Shown piece after piece: positions 1-9,621 of a stretch of DNA of 54,014 nucleotides. The position numbers and the translations under genes are program-made. A model generated the notes under the pieces. The model worked only from the letters and a program-made list of their open reading frames with translations, was not told where the DNA came from and did not search any database. Source of the stretch: Planctomycetaceae bacterium (GTDB lineage: Bacteria > Planctomycetota > Planctomycetia > Pirellulales > Pirellulaceae); contig PBSM01000116.1 in the NCBI GenBank assembly GCA_002726245.1, forward strand, positions 1 to 54,014. Reading direction: 5' to 3'. The number at the start of each line of letters is the position of its first letter. Positions within the stretch are counted from its first letter, which is position 1.

Positions 1-84
1 CTCGCTAGATCGTCGTCCCAAACTCATCGCAACGCCTCCATTCGTGTTGCCACAAGAATAGCGCGATTGCAGAGAAAATCAACA

Positions 85-109
85 GGCTGCTAAAGGCGGG
101 ACTCCAACG
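85..109. repeat. Half copy of palindromic repeat family R5
   Basis: This short stretch carries the AAAGGCGGGACTCCAAC arm. The same arm closes full R5 palindromes near 14.55 kb and, imperfectly, near 41.3 kb. It lies just downstream of the stop of the first minus-strand gene. Only one arm is present here. Confidence 0.6.
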
Positions 110-114
110 CTTGC

Positions 115-888
115 TTACTCCGCTCCGTGGACTTCCGGATCGTATTCAACCAGCCGGACGTTATCGACGAAGTATTCGCCGGGTGGCCAGAAGGGATAGA
201 GCAGCACGCGAACATACTTCACCGTGGGCGTGTACTTGGTAGGGCGAAAGGGTTTGGCTCGGCGTGAATAAGTCTGCCACTCCTTGGAAGCACCGATCTT
301 CAGTTGTCCCTTCCAAACGTTCTTGCGAATGAACGCCTTCCGCAAGCGTTCGTTTGGCGGCGCGGTGCCTTTCACTTTTTCAAAGTACTGCTTGACCGCT
401 CCGGCATCCGAAGCGAACGACACGTCCGGCTTTTCAGGATAGCCCACCAACCACACCAACATCCCGGCGCCTTTCGCATCCAGCGTCAGCCAATACTCGT
501 TTCGCTTCTCGATCGGGATCGCATCACTCCAGAACCACACGCCATCCAAGCCGGCCAGCGTGTCATACTTAGGCTCGACCGTTGGGATCTTGGCCGGAGC
601 CTTCTTCGGCGATGTGCCTTCAGCGATCTTGAACCACCAGTCGTAAGCCTGTGACTGCCGCACGTCCGAATCAAACTTTAGTGCCATCCCGTGGTCTGGG
701 TCTTTATCCTTGACCCAAAAACTGGATAGCCCATCAATTGTCTGCCAATTCCGCGGCGTGATTTCCCCCAGTTCAAAATCACCATTGGGAAGCAAGTTGT
801 CGGGCTTACCCTCAGCGACTTCCTTCTCGTCTGCCAACGCTGACCCAACCGCAAACAGCACAACAAGCACCGAAACTCTCAAAGACAT
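115..888 (-). CDS. Secreted CBM-like (galactose-binding-fold) protein
   Basis: Predicted exported protein of 257 residues. The chosen ATG (MSLRVSV...) follows a GAGGAAA ribosome site by 9 bases and starts a clean signal peptide ending in SALA-DEKE. An ATG at 945 would overlap the upstream stop as ATGA, but it adds a charged, Arg-rich leader in front of the signal peptide. The mature protein begins NLLPNGDFELGE and ends with GEYFVDNVRLVEYDPE. These are typical first and last strands of CBM4_9-like jelly-roll domains that bind carbohydrate. No catalytic motif is visible. It is the last gene of the long minus-strand series, directly after another small secreted protein, so a role in the envelope or an extracellular matrix is inferred. 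The ligand is unknown. Confidence 0.7.
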   Translation of the reverse strand: MSLRVSVLVVLFAVGSALADEKEVAEGKPDNLLPNGDFELGEITPRNWQTIDGLSSFWVKDKDPDHGMALKFDSDVRQSQAYDWWFKIAEGTSPKKAPAKIPTVEPKYDTLAGLDGVWFWSDAIPIEKRNEYWLTLDAKGAGMLVWLVGYPEKPDVSFASDAGAVKQYFEKVKGTAPPNERLRKAFIRKNVWKGQLKIGASKEWQTYSRRAKPFRPTKYTPTVKYVRVLLYPFWPPGEYFVDNVRLVEYDPEVHGAE

Positions 889-941
889 GACCATTTTCCT
901 CAATCTTCTTTCGTATCTTTCGCGTCTTTCGTGGTTGGAAA

Positions 942-1694
942 TCATCTTATGGCTTCATACTCGATCAACTCGCGACGAATCCGCCGCTTGGTCCCTTGCT
1001 GCGGATGAAGGACCTCGGCTTCTGATGAAACGAGGCCACCCGGGACATCCATACTGTGGTAGCTCGTCGTCATCGACTTATCAGACAGCCCCGACAACCT
1101 CGTCTCGCTTTGCCAACAAACGACCGGCTTGTCCAAGACCGTCTGCGTCACAGCCAAGCGAAGCACGCGCATCGAAGTTGTTTCCGGCGACTTGCCGGAG
1201 AGACGTGTGAGCTGCTTCAAGAAGTAAGGCGACTGATCGGGCGAATACCATGACTTGACGTAGCGATCCCCAAAACCGTCCTTTGTCGTCCGTATATGAG
1301 TCTGACAAGCGTAAGTCTTGCCATCCACATCGACCTCGCCCAGGCTGTATTTCTCTTGCGTTTTCGGATCGCTTTTCGATCCATCCCAGTCGTACTTCAC
1401 GTTCTCTTCACGAGCCTCCTCGTCGCCCGTCTTCGTTTCGCGCGTCAGCACGACACCATCCTCTTCCACACTGACCAACGTCGTCGTGATGATCGTGATC
1501 TCTGACGAACTCTTGCCACCGCCAAACGTCTCGGAAACAACTCGCACTCGGCTCCAACTGTCCGGTTGAAAGCGTCCCCAAGGATGCTGCTCGGGCGGGA
1601 TCTCGACAGCGAGGGTGTTCGTGATGAAGGAGCAAACAAGGAGCCCCAACGAATTGAGGAGACAACGCATGAGGAAATCTCTTCGCGCGCCCAT
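942..1694 (-). CDS. Hypothetical secreted protein, signal peptide partly made of repeat DNA
   Basis: The protein has 250 residues with a hydrophobic leader (LLNSLGLLVCSFITNTLA) and a mature part rich in beta strands and threonine, of no recognised family. The start may be the ATG at 1694 or the one at 1670 (MRCLLNS). The hydrophobic core of the leader is encoded by one arm of palindromic repeat R2 (1645-1718), so the 5' end has been remodelled by a repeat. Its stop overlaps an ATG of the next gene (ATGA at 942-945), suggesting coupling. It follows the PA14/PKD/TPR gene by 25 bases and probably shares its transcript. Function unknown. Confidence 0.7.
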   Translation of the reverse strand: MGARRDFLMRCLLNSLGLLVCSFITNTLAVEIPPEQHPWGRFQPDSWSRVRVVSETFGGGKSSSEITIITTTLVSVEEDGVVLTRETKTGDEEAREENVKYDWDGSKSDPKTQEKYSLGEVDVDGKTYACQTHIRTTKDGFGDRYVKSWYSPDQSPYFLKQLTRLSGKSPETTSMRVLRLAVTQTVLDKPVVCWQSETRLSGLSDKSMTTSYHSMDVPGGLVSSEAEVLHPQQGTKRRIRRELIEYEAIR

Positions 1695-1718
1695 TCGTTG
1701 TCTCCTTGATTCGTTGGG
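1645..1718. repeat. Palindromic repeat R2, copy 1
   Basis: Arms CCCAACGAATTGAGGAGACA and TGTCTCCTTGATTCGTTGGG form an inverted repeat of about 22 base pairs around a 25-base spacer. A second copy lies at 16879-16953. The left arm lies inside the signal-peptide codons of the gene at 942-1694. Confidence 0.8.
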
Positions 1719-1719
1719 C

Positions 1720-3873
1720 CTATTTCTTCAACGCTTCCAGCTTCTGACGAGCCGCCTCGACGAAATCGTCGTTCAGCCCGGTCGCCACGAGCTTGGCGAG
1801 TTCCGCCTCAGCTTCCTTCTTCTTATCAAGCTTCTCTAGCGATTCCGCTAGCCGCCACCGCGATTCGGTTTCGAAGCCCGCGCCTGTGGCTAAACCGATC
1901 GACCTCGCCAGGTACCGTGCCGCATCACGATATTGATGCCGCTCGGCAAGGATCGTTCCGCGCCAAAAGAATGTGTGGCCTTTGACTTTCTCCGTGGCGA
2001 ACTGATCCTCCCACTGATCGACGATGTCCAGCGCGGCGCCATAATCGCCAACGGCAAGATACTCGCGAATGGCTCTGGGATAAGCCCCCACGCGCGCCGA
2101 GCGGACTTGCTGGGGAATGAACTTACCTCGAATCACCTCGACGCGTTTATAAAAACCACGCGCGTCGGTGCGATTGCCACTCCACAACAAGACATCGCCG
2201 GCAGCGTTGATCGCGCGACGATAAGCCGCTTTCACTTCGTCATCGGCGACGGAGTTCTTTGTCGTCTCTTCAACCTGTACGAGCAGATCCTTCGTCTTGT
2301 CGGGCTGCTTGCGTTCGATGCCCAACAAGAGAATCAACTGCGTCAGTGAATCAATCCTTTCAACAGCGGGCGTGGCTGCGGTGATGGAAGCTTGGAAGTT
2401 CGCAATCGCTTCATCGATTCCGCCGTCGCCGGTTTCCAACGCACACATGGCCATCTGCCGTCGCACAAGTGGCAGCATCTCGGGATTGCTGCTCGAAAAG
2501 CGATCGACGAAGACCTGACCGACTCGCAACGCATCCTGCGGCCGATCGCCTTCGGCGAACAGGTGAGCCAACTCCTTGAGGTTCGCGGCATCCAGTTTCG
2601 CCGGATCGTATGTGGCCGCAATTTCGGCGTATTCTGATGGCCGTCCTTGCTTGATGTCGTCGGTAACGTGCTGAAGCTCGTAGATCTCCAGCGGCCACGA
2701 ACTCGACGTGTTTCCCGCGGGACCCTCAGTCGTGAGCGTGACGTCGTAGCGCCCCAAGGTCAAGTAAATATGTTCGCACGCGGTCCCTGTCGTGGATTCA
2801 CCATCGCCGAACGACCAGCGGTAGGCCGTTCCGTCGGGAAGCGTCTTTGCGTTGTCAACGTTGAATCGCACGCGAGTGTACTGCCCTTCATGCCTATCTT
2901 GCGGCCAGATCGAATCCAAGATGTCGGGCTCGAAGTGCGCAATCGCGCTCTGTTGGCCTTCGTAATGCACGACACTCGTGGAATGCGGAACGGTGTAAAC
3001 CGATTCCGGAATCGCCGAAAAGTGACCTGCCGGCGATCCGGGCGGGCTCCAGCCAAGAAACGCAACTTGTTTCAACATCACTTCTTCGTGGTAGTACTCC
3101 AGGTAGTGCAAACCGGCGGTCAGCTCCACCTCCGCATTCTTCTCGCCTCGCAAACCGCGTTCCGACGTATGCCGCCCCGGCCAGTGGATGAGTTCCTTGC
3201 CGTCGAGAAACGAGAAGGAAGCCTCGTTGGAAGCCGTGCAGAATTTGTACGTTGCCGCTTTGGGAATGTTGATCCAGCCGCGATAAACACTGATGAAGTA
3301 GTCCGAGGGACCAAACGGATTGTGGCCATCGGCGACTCGACGCTGGTACCGTGCGCCATATCTCTCGTTGCTGTCCGCGATCAGTTGAGTGAGTTCTTCG
3401 ACTGTCTCCGGGTTCTCCGCGTCCGCGCGCTGCATCGTGGCAAAAGTCAAGCCAGCGCGAGGCGTCCATGAACCTTTCGGCGGACCACTGCCCGGTTTCT
3501 CATTGCCAACAACTTGTTCTGCCGCGCGCGCCGCACCTTCGTTCCCGTAGTAGACGTAGAATCCCTGTCCGGCTGCTGCGTTCTCGGCACGAAAGCTGAT
3601 TAAGGCGTAACGGCTTGCGTTGTGGAAGGTCAACTGAAACGGGACCGCTTGCCCAGCCTCGTTGAGCACACGGAAGTCACTTCCGTCTGGCTTGGCGCGT
3701 CCTTGGCAAAGCACCTTAACGGCCGCTGTATCAACGCCACCAACCGGCTTCGTGATTTCAACGACCGCCCGCGACGACCAATCCGCGAGATGCCAGTCAT
3801 CCACGGCACTCGCGGTCTGTGGCGCGAGCAAGACGAACCAGGCTGCGATGCTCACGCAAAGGCGCAACATCAT
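1720..3873 (-). CDS. Secreted PA14-like / PKD / TPR protein
   Basis: 717 residues with a signal peptide (ends TASA-VDDW). Residues about 30-115 resemble the DUF2341-type beta domain of surface proteins (RYALISFRA, GFYVYYGN). Residues about 170-275 look like a PA14 or GLEYA fold (YRGWINIPKAATYKFCTASN, ELTAGLHYLEYYHEE). A PKD-type Ig domain follows at about 335-400, with the hallmark WSFGDGES. The C-terminal 300 residues are helical and TPR-like (ALRVGQVFVDRF, AARYLARSIG). The whole suggests a periplasmic or surface carbohydrate-contacting scaffold. Its ATG overlaps the stop of the upstream DUF4175-like gene (ATGA, 3870-3873), so the two are likely translationally coupled and may work together. 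No catalytic residues are recognised. Confidence 0.85.
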   Translation of the reverse strand: MMLRLCVSIAAWFVLLAPQTASAVDDWHLADWSSRAVVEITKPVGGVDTAAVKVLCQGRAKPDGSDFRVLNEAGQAVPFQLTFHNASRYALISFRAENAAAGQGFYVYYGNEGAARAAEQVVGNEKPGSGPPKGSWTPRAGLTFATMQRADAENPETVEELTQLIADSNERYGARYQRRVADGHNPFGPSDYFISVYRGWINIPKAATYKFCTASNEASFSFLDGKELIHWPGRHTSERGLRGEKNAEVELTAGLHYLEYYHEEVMLKQVAFLGWSPPGSPAGHFSAIPESVYTVPHSTSVVHYEGQQSAIAHFEPDILDSIWPQDRHEGQYTRVRFNVDNAKTLPDGTAYRWSFGDGESTTGTACEHIYLTLGRYDVTLTTEGPAGNTSSSWPLEIYELQHVTDDIKQGRPSEYAEIAATYDPAKLDAANLKELAHLFAEGDRPQDALRVGQVFVDRFSSSNPEMLPLVRRQMAMCALETGDGGIDEAIANFQASITAATPAVERIDSLTQLILLLGIERKQPDKTKDLLVQVEETTKNSVADDEVKAAYRRAINAAGDVLLWSGNRTDARGFYKRVEVIRGKFIPQQVRSARVGAYPRAIREYLAVGDYGAALDIVDQWEDQFATEKVKGHTFFWRGTILAERHQYRDAARYLARSIGLATGAGFETESRWRLAESLEKLDKKKEAEAELAKLVATGLNDDFVEAARQKLEALKK

Positions 3874-6800
3874 TTCTCCGCCTCCGACAGCGCTCGGAAG
3901 TAGCTTTCAAGTAACGACTCGTACCCTTCTGGATAACCTTCGTCCGCCGATTGCAACAACTCTTCTCGGAGCTGAGCCGGCAACTCGCGGGCCTGACTCA
4001 GTTGCACGGCGGTTGACCGATCGAGGTTGTTGAAGGTTGCTTTCAACTTTTGCATGGCGACTTTTCGTTTGCGAGCCGCATCCTCGTAGCGCAGGTCACG
4101 CAGATCATCTTCCACCGACTTCATCAACTCGATGGCTTGATTCAACCGCCGGCCCGTCACCGTCGTGGTGTCGAGCTGCCGGGCGACTTGCTCAGCCTTC
4201 TCGCGCATGCCGGCTTGTTTCGCACTGAGCCGTTCCATGTCGCGAAGGAAATCGGGAGGTGTGCCACCTTGCAGTCCACGGCGTCCCGCTCCGGCTTTCT
4301 TTCCGCCGCCGGTCGCTCCGTTCGGATCAAGCCGTCCCTCTTCCTTGAGCTTTCCCTCTTCATAGCGCTCGTTGTTCAAACGCGCAGGCGTCTTGCGGCC
4401 TTCCAAACCTCGAGCCGTATCACCGACCATTTGGCCGGACGACTTGCCGCGACGACCATCGCCTGCCCTGCCGCTGACTTCGTTCTTGTTCGGCAGATCG
4501 TTGCCGGTTTTGCCCTTCGCCGAGAAGTTACTGATCGGTCCGTCCGAGACACCCCAGCCGGCCTGATTCAAGTTGTCGCCCCACGCTGATGTGATGTCGT
4601 CGGCTTCGTCGTCGAAGTCATCCGCTTCTTGCAACAGCTCGCCGATCAAATCTTCGAGCGCGTCGGGTAGCGGCATCTCGGGCATCTCCATCGGACGCTT
4701 GTCGAGCGGCTCCTCCATCACCCATTGCAGCGCATCGGGAGCATCCGGCATCCACGTTTCCAAATCCTCAAGCATCTCCGTCGCTTTGCTTGAGCCAGCA
4801 TCTTCGAGAGCCACTTCAAGCTTCGTCGTCTTGGGGCGCTGGGCGACAGCTTCGATTTCCTCGAACACGCTGTTCACGTCGGCACGCAAGTTGAAGTCCT
4901 CGATGAAGCCGGTCGGCAGTTTGGTCAGTTCATCGATTGTGCCTTTGCGCCACTTCGCCCACCGCTCGTGAAACTCCTCGAATTGCTTGAGCGGATCGAG
5001 TTGCTCGTCGCCCAGTTCATCGACCGGCCGCTTCGGCATCTTCTCCAACTTGGACATCAGCTCGGTTTCATCAACGACCAGGCGATCGAGATCCGAGACC
5101 AACTTCTCCAAGGCTTGCGACAGTTCTTTGTGCGAGGCTTCGTCTTCCTTGCGGATACGGCGCAGCGCTTTGCGGGCTTGTTCGTTGCGCTGCAAACGGT
5201 TGAGAAGATCCTGAAGCTGTTTGACGATCTCGTCCTGAACGGGCAACGATTCGTTCCGCACAACGCCCGCCCTCGCCGCGTCTTTGGTATCGCGGCCCGA
5301 TTCGAGCAAGCGTATGACGTCGGCCATGAGACCGGCATACAGCTCGTTCAACGTTCCAACCATGCTGGCCACCGGCAACGCACCTTTCTTCATCGCGCGA
5401 GCCAGCACGGCGGTATTTGTGCGGATCTTGGTTTGCCGCAGAACGAGTGTTTCAAACTCAACTCCCGACGCGGACTGAGCGCGATTTTCGCGTTGTAACC
5501 GAATCAGTTCTTCGAGCACCGCGGCATAGTCGTCCATCTGCAGTTCCATCTTCGCCAGGATCTGTTCTGGCGTGATGACGAAGATCGAGAAACGTCGCGA
5601 CGACGCCTCGCCGGGACCAGTGATGTTGTTACGATCCACGACAGTCGCCCAATACTGCACGACGTCCCCCGGCTTGATTCCCGATTCAGCGAGGTTCCAT
5701 TCGAACTCGTCCACCGCCTTCGACTTGGGTTTGCCAGCGTGCGGAAACCTGGTCACTTCACTAGCAGCCGTATCATCGTTGACACGATAGACCAGCCGCA
5801 CGTCACTCAAGCCGTAATCGTCGCGCGATTCAACATTCAGCTTGACCTTGTCCTCGATCTTGACTTGGTCGTCCCGGCCGGGAATCGGAATCGACACGCT
5901 CGGCGCCTGGTCCTTGATCAACGTGATCGCGCTCCACAGCGGTGCGGCGTTTTCGTATCCGTCGGTGTCGATTAGGCGAATACGAAAGCGGGTCGGAGCC
6001 GTGATGACAAAGTCATTCACTTCGTTCTCGCCGGTCGCTTCTTCGCTCCACACCACAAACCCGCCCGTCCAACTCTTGTCTCCCGTGGAGCCCGTCAAAT
6101 CAATGATCTCGCCCGACTCGGTTTCCAAAGCAGCTTCCTTGATGGGTTTGCTTGTAGTCACCGCTAGGTTGATGCGCGTGCCCGCCAAAGCCGCAATCTC
6201 GCCCGACGACTCGGCGACCGTTTGCGCTTCGCGTTCGGTGTAGCTCGGAAACTGATACGTTACGCCTACGTTCTCGACTCGCGGGCGCTGCACGATTTCG
6301 ACGCCACGCGGTTTGGTTCGGTCGTCGCCGGCGGCGATGTAAAACTGAAAACTCTCGGCAGCCTCCGCCGCGACAAACCGGAACGACGCAGTGCCATCCT
6401 GCGTCTTGCGACGATCGGTTCGCATCAATACGGGCCGCCACGTCTTGCCGTCCGTGCTGCGGAACAACGTTGCCGATTCAGGCACGGTGTCGCCACCGAC
6501 ACGAACGGAAACTTCAACCGCCGCTCCTTCTGGAAAGCGTTTGCCATCCGCCGGCTTGATTGAGTCTTCGTCAATCTCCGTCGCGCGGTATGGATCAATG
6601 TTGGCGATCGGCAATAACACGCGACCTAGTCCGTTCGCGAAGCGCGGAGCGAACAAGACCGCGTATCCAATGAACAGCAACACGGCGACTCCAGTACCGA
6701 TGGCGGCACGCTTGACGGGCGTCCAATCCAGGCAGTCCTCCATCTCGAGATCCACCGTGGCTGTCGAAGCATCAGAAACGATCGCCGAAATGATTTCTTT

Positions 6801-7157
6801 CGAGCCGTATTCCGCGCCACGACCAAGCTGGAGCGCGTTGATTAGCCGGTTGTGGAGTTCGGGATGTTTCTTCTCGACTAAGACTGCGAAGAAATCTTCG
6901 CGACGGTCTTCGAGCCAGCGTTGAACGACAAGCGCAAAGATAAGCGTGCCCAGCCCGCCCCACAGAATGCAAGCCATCAAGAAGCGCCCGAAGAGGCCAA
7001 GCTGGAAGATGTTGTCCGCCGCGACCAGCGCGATCAACACCGCAGCTCCGCCGGCCACCGCCAGCAAGGAGCCTTCGATGACTTTCGCAATTCGCCACTG
7101 TCTGCGGAGGCCATCCAACTGATCGACGAGTTGCGGGTATGCGCCGATTGTGCTCAT
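3870..7157 (-). CDS. DUF4175-like large inner-membrane protein, module 1
   Basis: 1095 residues from the ATG at 7157, which has GGAGAAGGA about 7 bases upstream. The longer frame would start at a TTG inside that ribosome site. Three membrane segments are visible in the first 180 residues (EGSLLAVAGGAAVLIALV, FLMACILWGGLGTLIFAL, GVAVLLFIGYAVLF). A long periplasmic part with Ig-like beta stretches follows (VSIPIPGRDDQVKIEDKVKL), then Glu/Lys-rich coiled coil from about 530 to 800 and a low-complexity Gly/Lys/Arg part. The extreme C-terminus has EGYESLLESYFRALSE, also found at the end of the paralogue at 20944-24771 and likely an interaction tail. It sits between a vWA protein and the PA14/PKD/TPR protein, with a 4-base overlap to the latter. 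The role is inferred to be a structural or signalling membrane partner of the MoxR/vWA proteins. Confidence 0.8.
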   Translation of the reverse strand: MSTIGAYPQLVDQLDGLRRQWRIAKVIEGSLLAVAGGAAVLIALVAADNIFQLGLFGRFLMACILWGGLGTLIFALVVQRWLEDRREDFFAVLVEKKHPELHNRLINALQLGRGAEYGSKEIISAIVSDASTATVDLEMEDCLDWTPVKRAAIGTGVAVLLFIGYAVLFAPRFANGLGRVLLPIANIDPYRATEIDEDSIKPADGKRFPEGAAVEVSVRVGGDTVPESATLFRSTDGKTWRPVLMRTDRRKTQDGTASFRFVAAEAAESFQFYIAAGDDRTKPRGVEIVQRPRVENVGVTYQFPSYTEREAQTVAESSGEIAALAGTRINLAVTTSKPIKEAALETESGEIIDLTGSTGDKSWTGGFVVWSEEATGENEVNDFVITAPTRFRIRLIDTDGYENAAPLWSAITLIKDQAPSVSIPIPGRDDQVKIEDKVKLNVESRDDYGLSDVRLVYRVNDDTAASEVTRFPHAGKPKSKAVDEFEWNLAESGIKPGDVVQYWATVVDRNNITGPGEASSRRFSIFVITPEQILAKMELQMDDYAAVLEELIRLQRENRAQSASGVEFETLVLRQTKIRTNTAVLARAMKKGALPVASMVGTLNELYAGLMADVIRLLESGRDTKDAARAGVVRNESLPVQDEIVKQLQDLLNRLQRNEQARKALRRIRKEDEASHKELSQALEKLVSDLDRLVVDETELMSKLEKMPKRPVDELGDEQLDPLKQFEEFHERWAKWRKGTIDELTKLPTGFIEDFNLRADVNSVFEEIEAVAQRPKTTKLEVALEDAGSSKATEMLEDLETWMPDAPDALQWVMEEPLDKRPMEMPEMPLPDALEDLIGELLQEADDFDDEADDITSAWGDNLNQAGWGVSDGPISNFSAKGKTGNDLPNKNEVSGRAGDGRRGKSSGQMVGDTARGLEGRKTPARLNNERYEEGKLKEEGRLDPNGATGGGKKAGAGRRGLQGGTPPDFLRDMERLSAKQAGMREKAEQVARQLDTTTVTGRRLNQAIELMKSVEDDLRDLRYEDAARKRKVAMQKLKATFNNLDRSTAVQLSQARELPAQLREELLQSADEGYPEGYESLLESYFRALSEAEK

Positions 7158-7205
7158 GGTCGTTTCCTTCTCCAAAGTAGGACGGACACTCCTGTCCGTC
7201 TAGTT

Positions 7206-7279
7206 CGTTTAACCGCGAGCCGGAGGCGTGCGCTCTCTGGGCCGCACCTAAGCGCACGCCTCCGGCTTGCGGTTAAACG
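7206..7279. repeat. Palindromic repeat R1, copy 1
   Basis: Inverted repeat with arms GTTTAACCGCGAGCCGGAGG and CCTCCGGCTTGCGGTTAAAC around a short spacer. It fills the gap between the vWA/GATase-like gene and the DUF4175-like gene of module 1. Related copies are at 11960, 27304, 28296, 43164 and 53952. Confidence 0.9.
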
Positions 7280-7281
7280 AT

Positions 7282-9483
7282 TCACACCAAATGATTCTTT
7301 CTTCTCAACACCCACTCGCCGGTAACGGCGGCGATGAAAAACAAGAACAAAAACGGCGAATCCCAATACTCAGTCCGCTCAACGCGGGCGCTGCGTCGTT
7401 CTTTCCGTTCGATGCTGTCAGCCAATTCGCTGGCGTCTTCAACGTCCACGTAAACGCCGCCGCTCTTTTGCGAGATCGACTTCAACAGCGAACGATTTGT
7501 GCCCGTGTCGGCCAGTTCCAGATCGGAACTGTGGACGAGGAACTCGGCGGTTTGGTTGGCAACAGTCTTGCCCTCGCTCTTCAGCGAGGCATTCACTTCG
7601 TAGCGTCCACCTATCGACGGATAGAAGCTGGCTACGAACAGATCCGGCTCGGCCGAGCCGCTGCGGACTTCGATGGGAAGGCGTTTGCCGGTCTCATCCG
7701 CAACTTCCACCGCGACATCACCGGTCACTTCCGATTCCAAGTCCGCTTGCCGCCGTACTCGAATCGAGACTTCTTTGCCAACTTCATAGTCCGGGCGGTT
7801 CGTGCTGACGACAATCTGTGAGCGTTTCTCTTCGATGTCACGTCCGGTGACCCAGCGAATCGTTTGGCTCCAGAAACGCGAGTACAATGTGTCGCTCTTA
7901 CCCGCAACGCGAGTCAGCCGCGTCCACCGCCAAGTTGTGTCGGCGTTAACCACCATCGCGCGGCCCGAGCCATAGCGTCCAGTGGCGATCACGACGGCTG
8001 GCTGTCCGTCGATCTTAATGTTCGGATTGACAGCCAGTACTTCGGCACCAGCCTTGGCCCGCGCGACCAGGCTTGATCCGAGAAGCTGCGACGCGGTGCT
8101 CCAGAGCGTCAGGTCTTTCACACCGTCGCCCGTGACCTCGAAGATCGGATGCTGTCGGCCACGCTGAGTCAGATCCAGAACGAACGGCTCTTCCGATTGT
8201 TCGACTCCGTCGTCCGCGAACACAACTGGCAGCACGCCCGCCAGCGGAGTGTTACGAAACCCATCCGCGCCGAACGAATGGTATCCGCCCAGCACCAGCA
8301 AGGCATGCCCTTCATCGACCCAGTTCTTCAACGCTTCGTACTCGCCGTCGGAAAGATAATCCCCTTCCATGTCGCCGAGGATGACGAGGTCGAGGTTCTC
8401 CAATCGCTCGGGCGTGATCAGCGTGTCACCGGACGAAAGATCAACTCGTTCGGGATTCGCTCGCCGGACGACCGAGACCAGACTCACATCGGGATCGTCC
8501 TCCAGCCGGTTCTTCAAGTACTTGTATTCGTATCGCAAGAAGCCTTCCAAATACAACACGCCGATCGCGTCGGCATCGACTTGCAACGGAAAGTGCCGCG
8601 AGTTGTTCGCCAGCAATTGCTCGCCGGTGCCGCTCGAAACCGATGCCGTGTAGACGAAGCTCCCCGCCTCGCTCGGTGTGAATGTCACCGGAACAAGCTG
8701 CTCGACGCTTCCCTCGGGAAGAGTCACTTGCTCCCGAGCAAATTCCTCACCGCCGCGTTTCGCCGTGACGGTTGCCGTGATCTGTGGCCCGACGGACTTG
8801 GAGACTGGAATCATCACTTTGATCTCGTTGTTCACCATGACCCGCAACGGGGCCTGCGGCTCGCCGACCTTCAAGTCCAAGCGACTGGCCTCCACGTCCG
8901 AGTGGAAACCGATGGAATAGATCGGCGTTCCGGCCTCGGCCAAGCTGGCGGTGTCTTGGCGACCAGTGTTGTCCACGCCATCACTGACGAGCACCAAGCC
9001 GACTAAGAGTTTGGAACGGAGTTGAGCCAGCGTTTCCGAGGCACTATTCGTCAGGTCGGTTCGTTCTTGTCGCGGTTCCTTCGGAATGTCATCCGTGATT
9101 CTTGTTCCCGTCACGTCGAAGACATCGACTTTCACTCGCGGTCCCGAGCGATCAGATTCGATCTGCCCGCGGAGTTGGCTCACGGCTTCCGTCGCCTTGG
9201 CATAGCGTCCTTCGAGCGACATCGAGATTGAATTGTCTAAGACTACGGCCAAGTGTCCGGGGTCGATGGATTCGTTCTCGTCGGTCCAAGTCGGCTTGGC
9301 CAGCGCTAGGACCAACCCCAGCAGCCCGGCGGCACGTAGCGCCATCAGCCCCCACGTGACACGGCGTTCCGAGCGCTGAAAGATCTCTCGATAAGTCCAA
9401 TACAAAACGCCGGCGCCAGCGATGATCAAGATGATCCACAGCCAACTGTGCCGGACGCCTTCAAACTCTAGTGATGCAAGCAT
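7282..9483 (-). CDS. Membrane vWA protein with GATase1-like domain, module 1
   Basis: 733 residues from the ATG at 9483, preceded by GGAGAGAAC; an upstream in-frame start would run into repeat R4. Two membrane segments sit at about residues 14-29 and 44-62. A vWA domain follows with an intact metal-binding motif DNSIS at about residue 83 and VSDGVDNTG further on. After an Ig-like beta stretch, residues about 320-560 resemble a class-I glutamine-amidotransferase fold (DLVILGDMEGDYLSDGEYEA, GHALLVLGGYHSFG). No Cys sits at the elbow, so it is not an active amidotransferase. The C-terminus has another membrane segment (FLFLFFIAAVTGEWVL). It lies between the BatA-like gene and the DUF4175-like gene. 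Its role is inferred to be a membrane anchor in a MoxR-vWA complex. Confidence 0.85.
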   Translation of the reverse strand: MLASLEFEGVRHSWLWIILIIAGAGVLYWTYREIFQRSERRVTWGLMALRAAGLLGLVLALAKPTWTDENESIDPGHLAVVLDNSISMSLEGRYAKATEAVSQLRGQIESDRSGPRVKVDVFDVTGTRITDDIPKEPRQERTDLTNSASETLAQLRSKLLVGLVLVSDGVDNTGRQDTASLAEAGTPIYSIGFHSDVEASRLDLKVGEPQAPLRVMVNNEIKVMIPVSKSVGPQITATVTAKRGGEEFAREQVTLPEGSVEQLVPVTFTPSEAGSFVYTASVSSGTGEQLLANNSRHFPLQVDADAIGVLYLEGFLRYEYKYLKNRLEDDPDVSLVSVVRRANPERVDLSSGDTLITPERLENLDLVILGDMEGDYLSDGEYEALKNWVDEGHALLVLGGYHSFGADGFRNTPLAGVLPVVFADDGVEQSEEPFVLDLTQRGRQHPIFEVTGDGVKDLTLWSTASQLLGSSLVARAKAGAEVLAVNPNIKIDGQPAVVIATGRYGSGRAMVVNADTTWRWTRLTRVAGKSDTLYSRFWSQTIRWVTGRDIEEKRSQIVVSTNRPDYEVGKEVSIRVRRQADLESEVTGDVAVEVADETGKRLPIEVRSGSAEPDLFVASFYPSIGGRYEVNASLKSEGKTVANQTAEFLVHSSDLELADTGTNRSLLKSISQKSGGVYVDVEDASELADSIERKERRSARVERTEYWDSPFLFLFFIAAVTGEWVLRRKNHLV

Positions 9484-9495
9484 GTTCTCTCCAAA

Positions 9496-9616
9496 GTAGC
9501 CCTCACGCTCCGCGTGAGGAGAGCGGCGTATCAAACGCCGTCCACATAGGTGACCACTTTCGTTTCGGTCAAGTCTCGCAAATCGCCGCTTTCATCACGC
9601 GGAGCGTGATGACTAC
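9496..9616. repeat. Palindromic repeat R4, copy 1
   Basis: Contains the self-complementary core CCTCACGCTCCGCGTGAGG, and a second outward copy of the arm (CACGCGGAGCGTGATG) about 90 bases on. A related copy is at 44378-44438; their flanks align as well. It fills the gap between the BatA-like 1 and vWA/GATase-like 1 genes. Confidence 0.8.
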
Positions 9617-9621
9617 ATTTT

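Noticed and set aside
2647..3471. 274-codon plus-strand frame opposite the PA14/PKD/TPR gene
   Set aside because: Shadow frame; the opposite strand has clear PKD and PA14 signatures.
7154..7366. Small frames with LTASRRRAL / RLRLAVKR peptides at 7.2, 12.0, 27.3 and 28.3 kb
   Set aside because: They are translations of palindrome R1, not proteins; similar peptides in databases are probably the same artefact.
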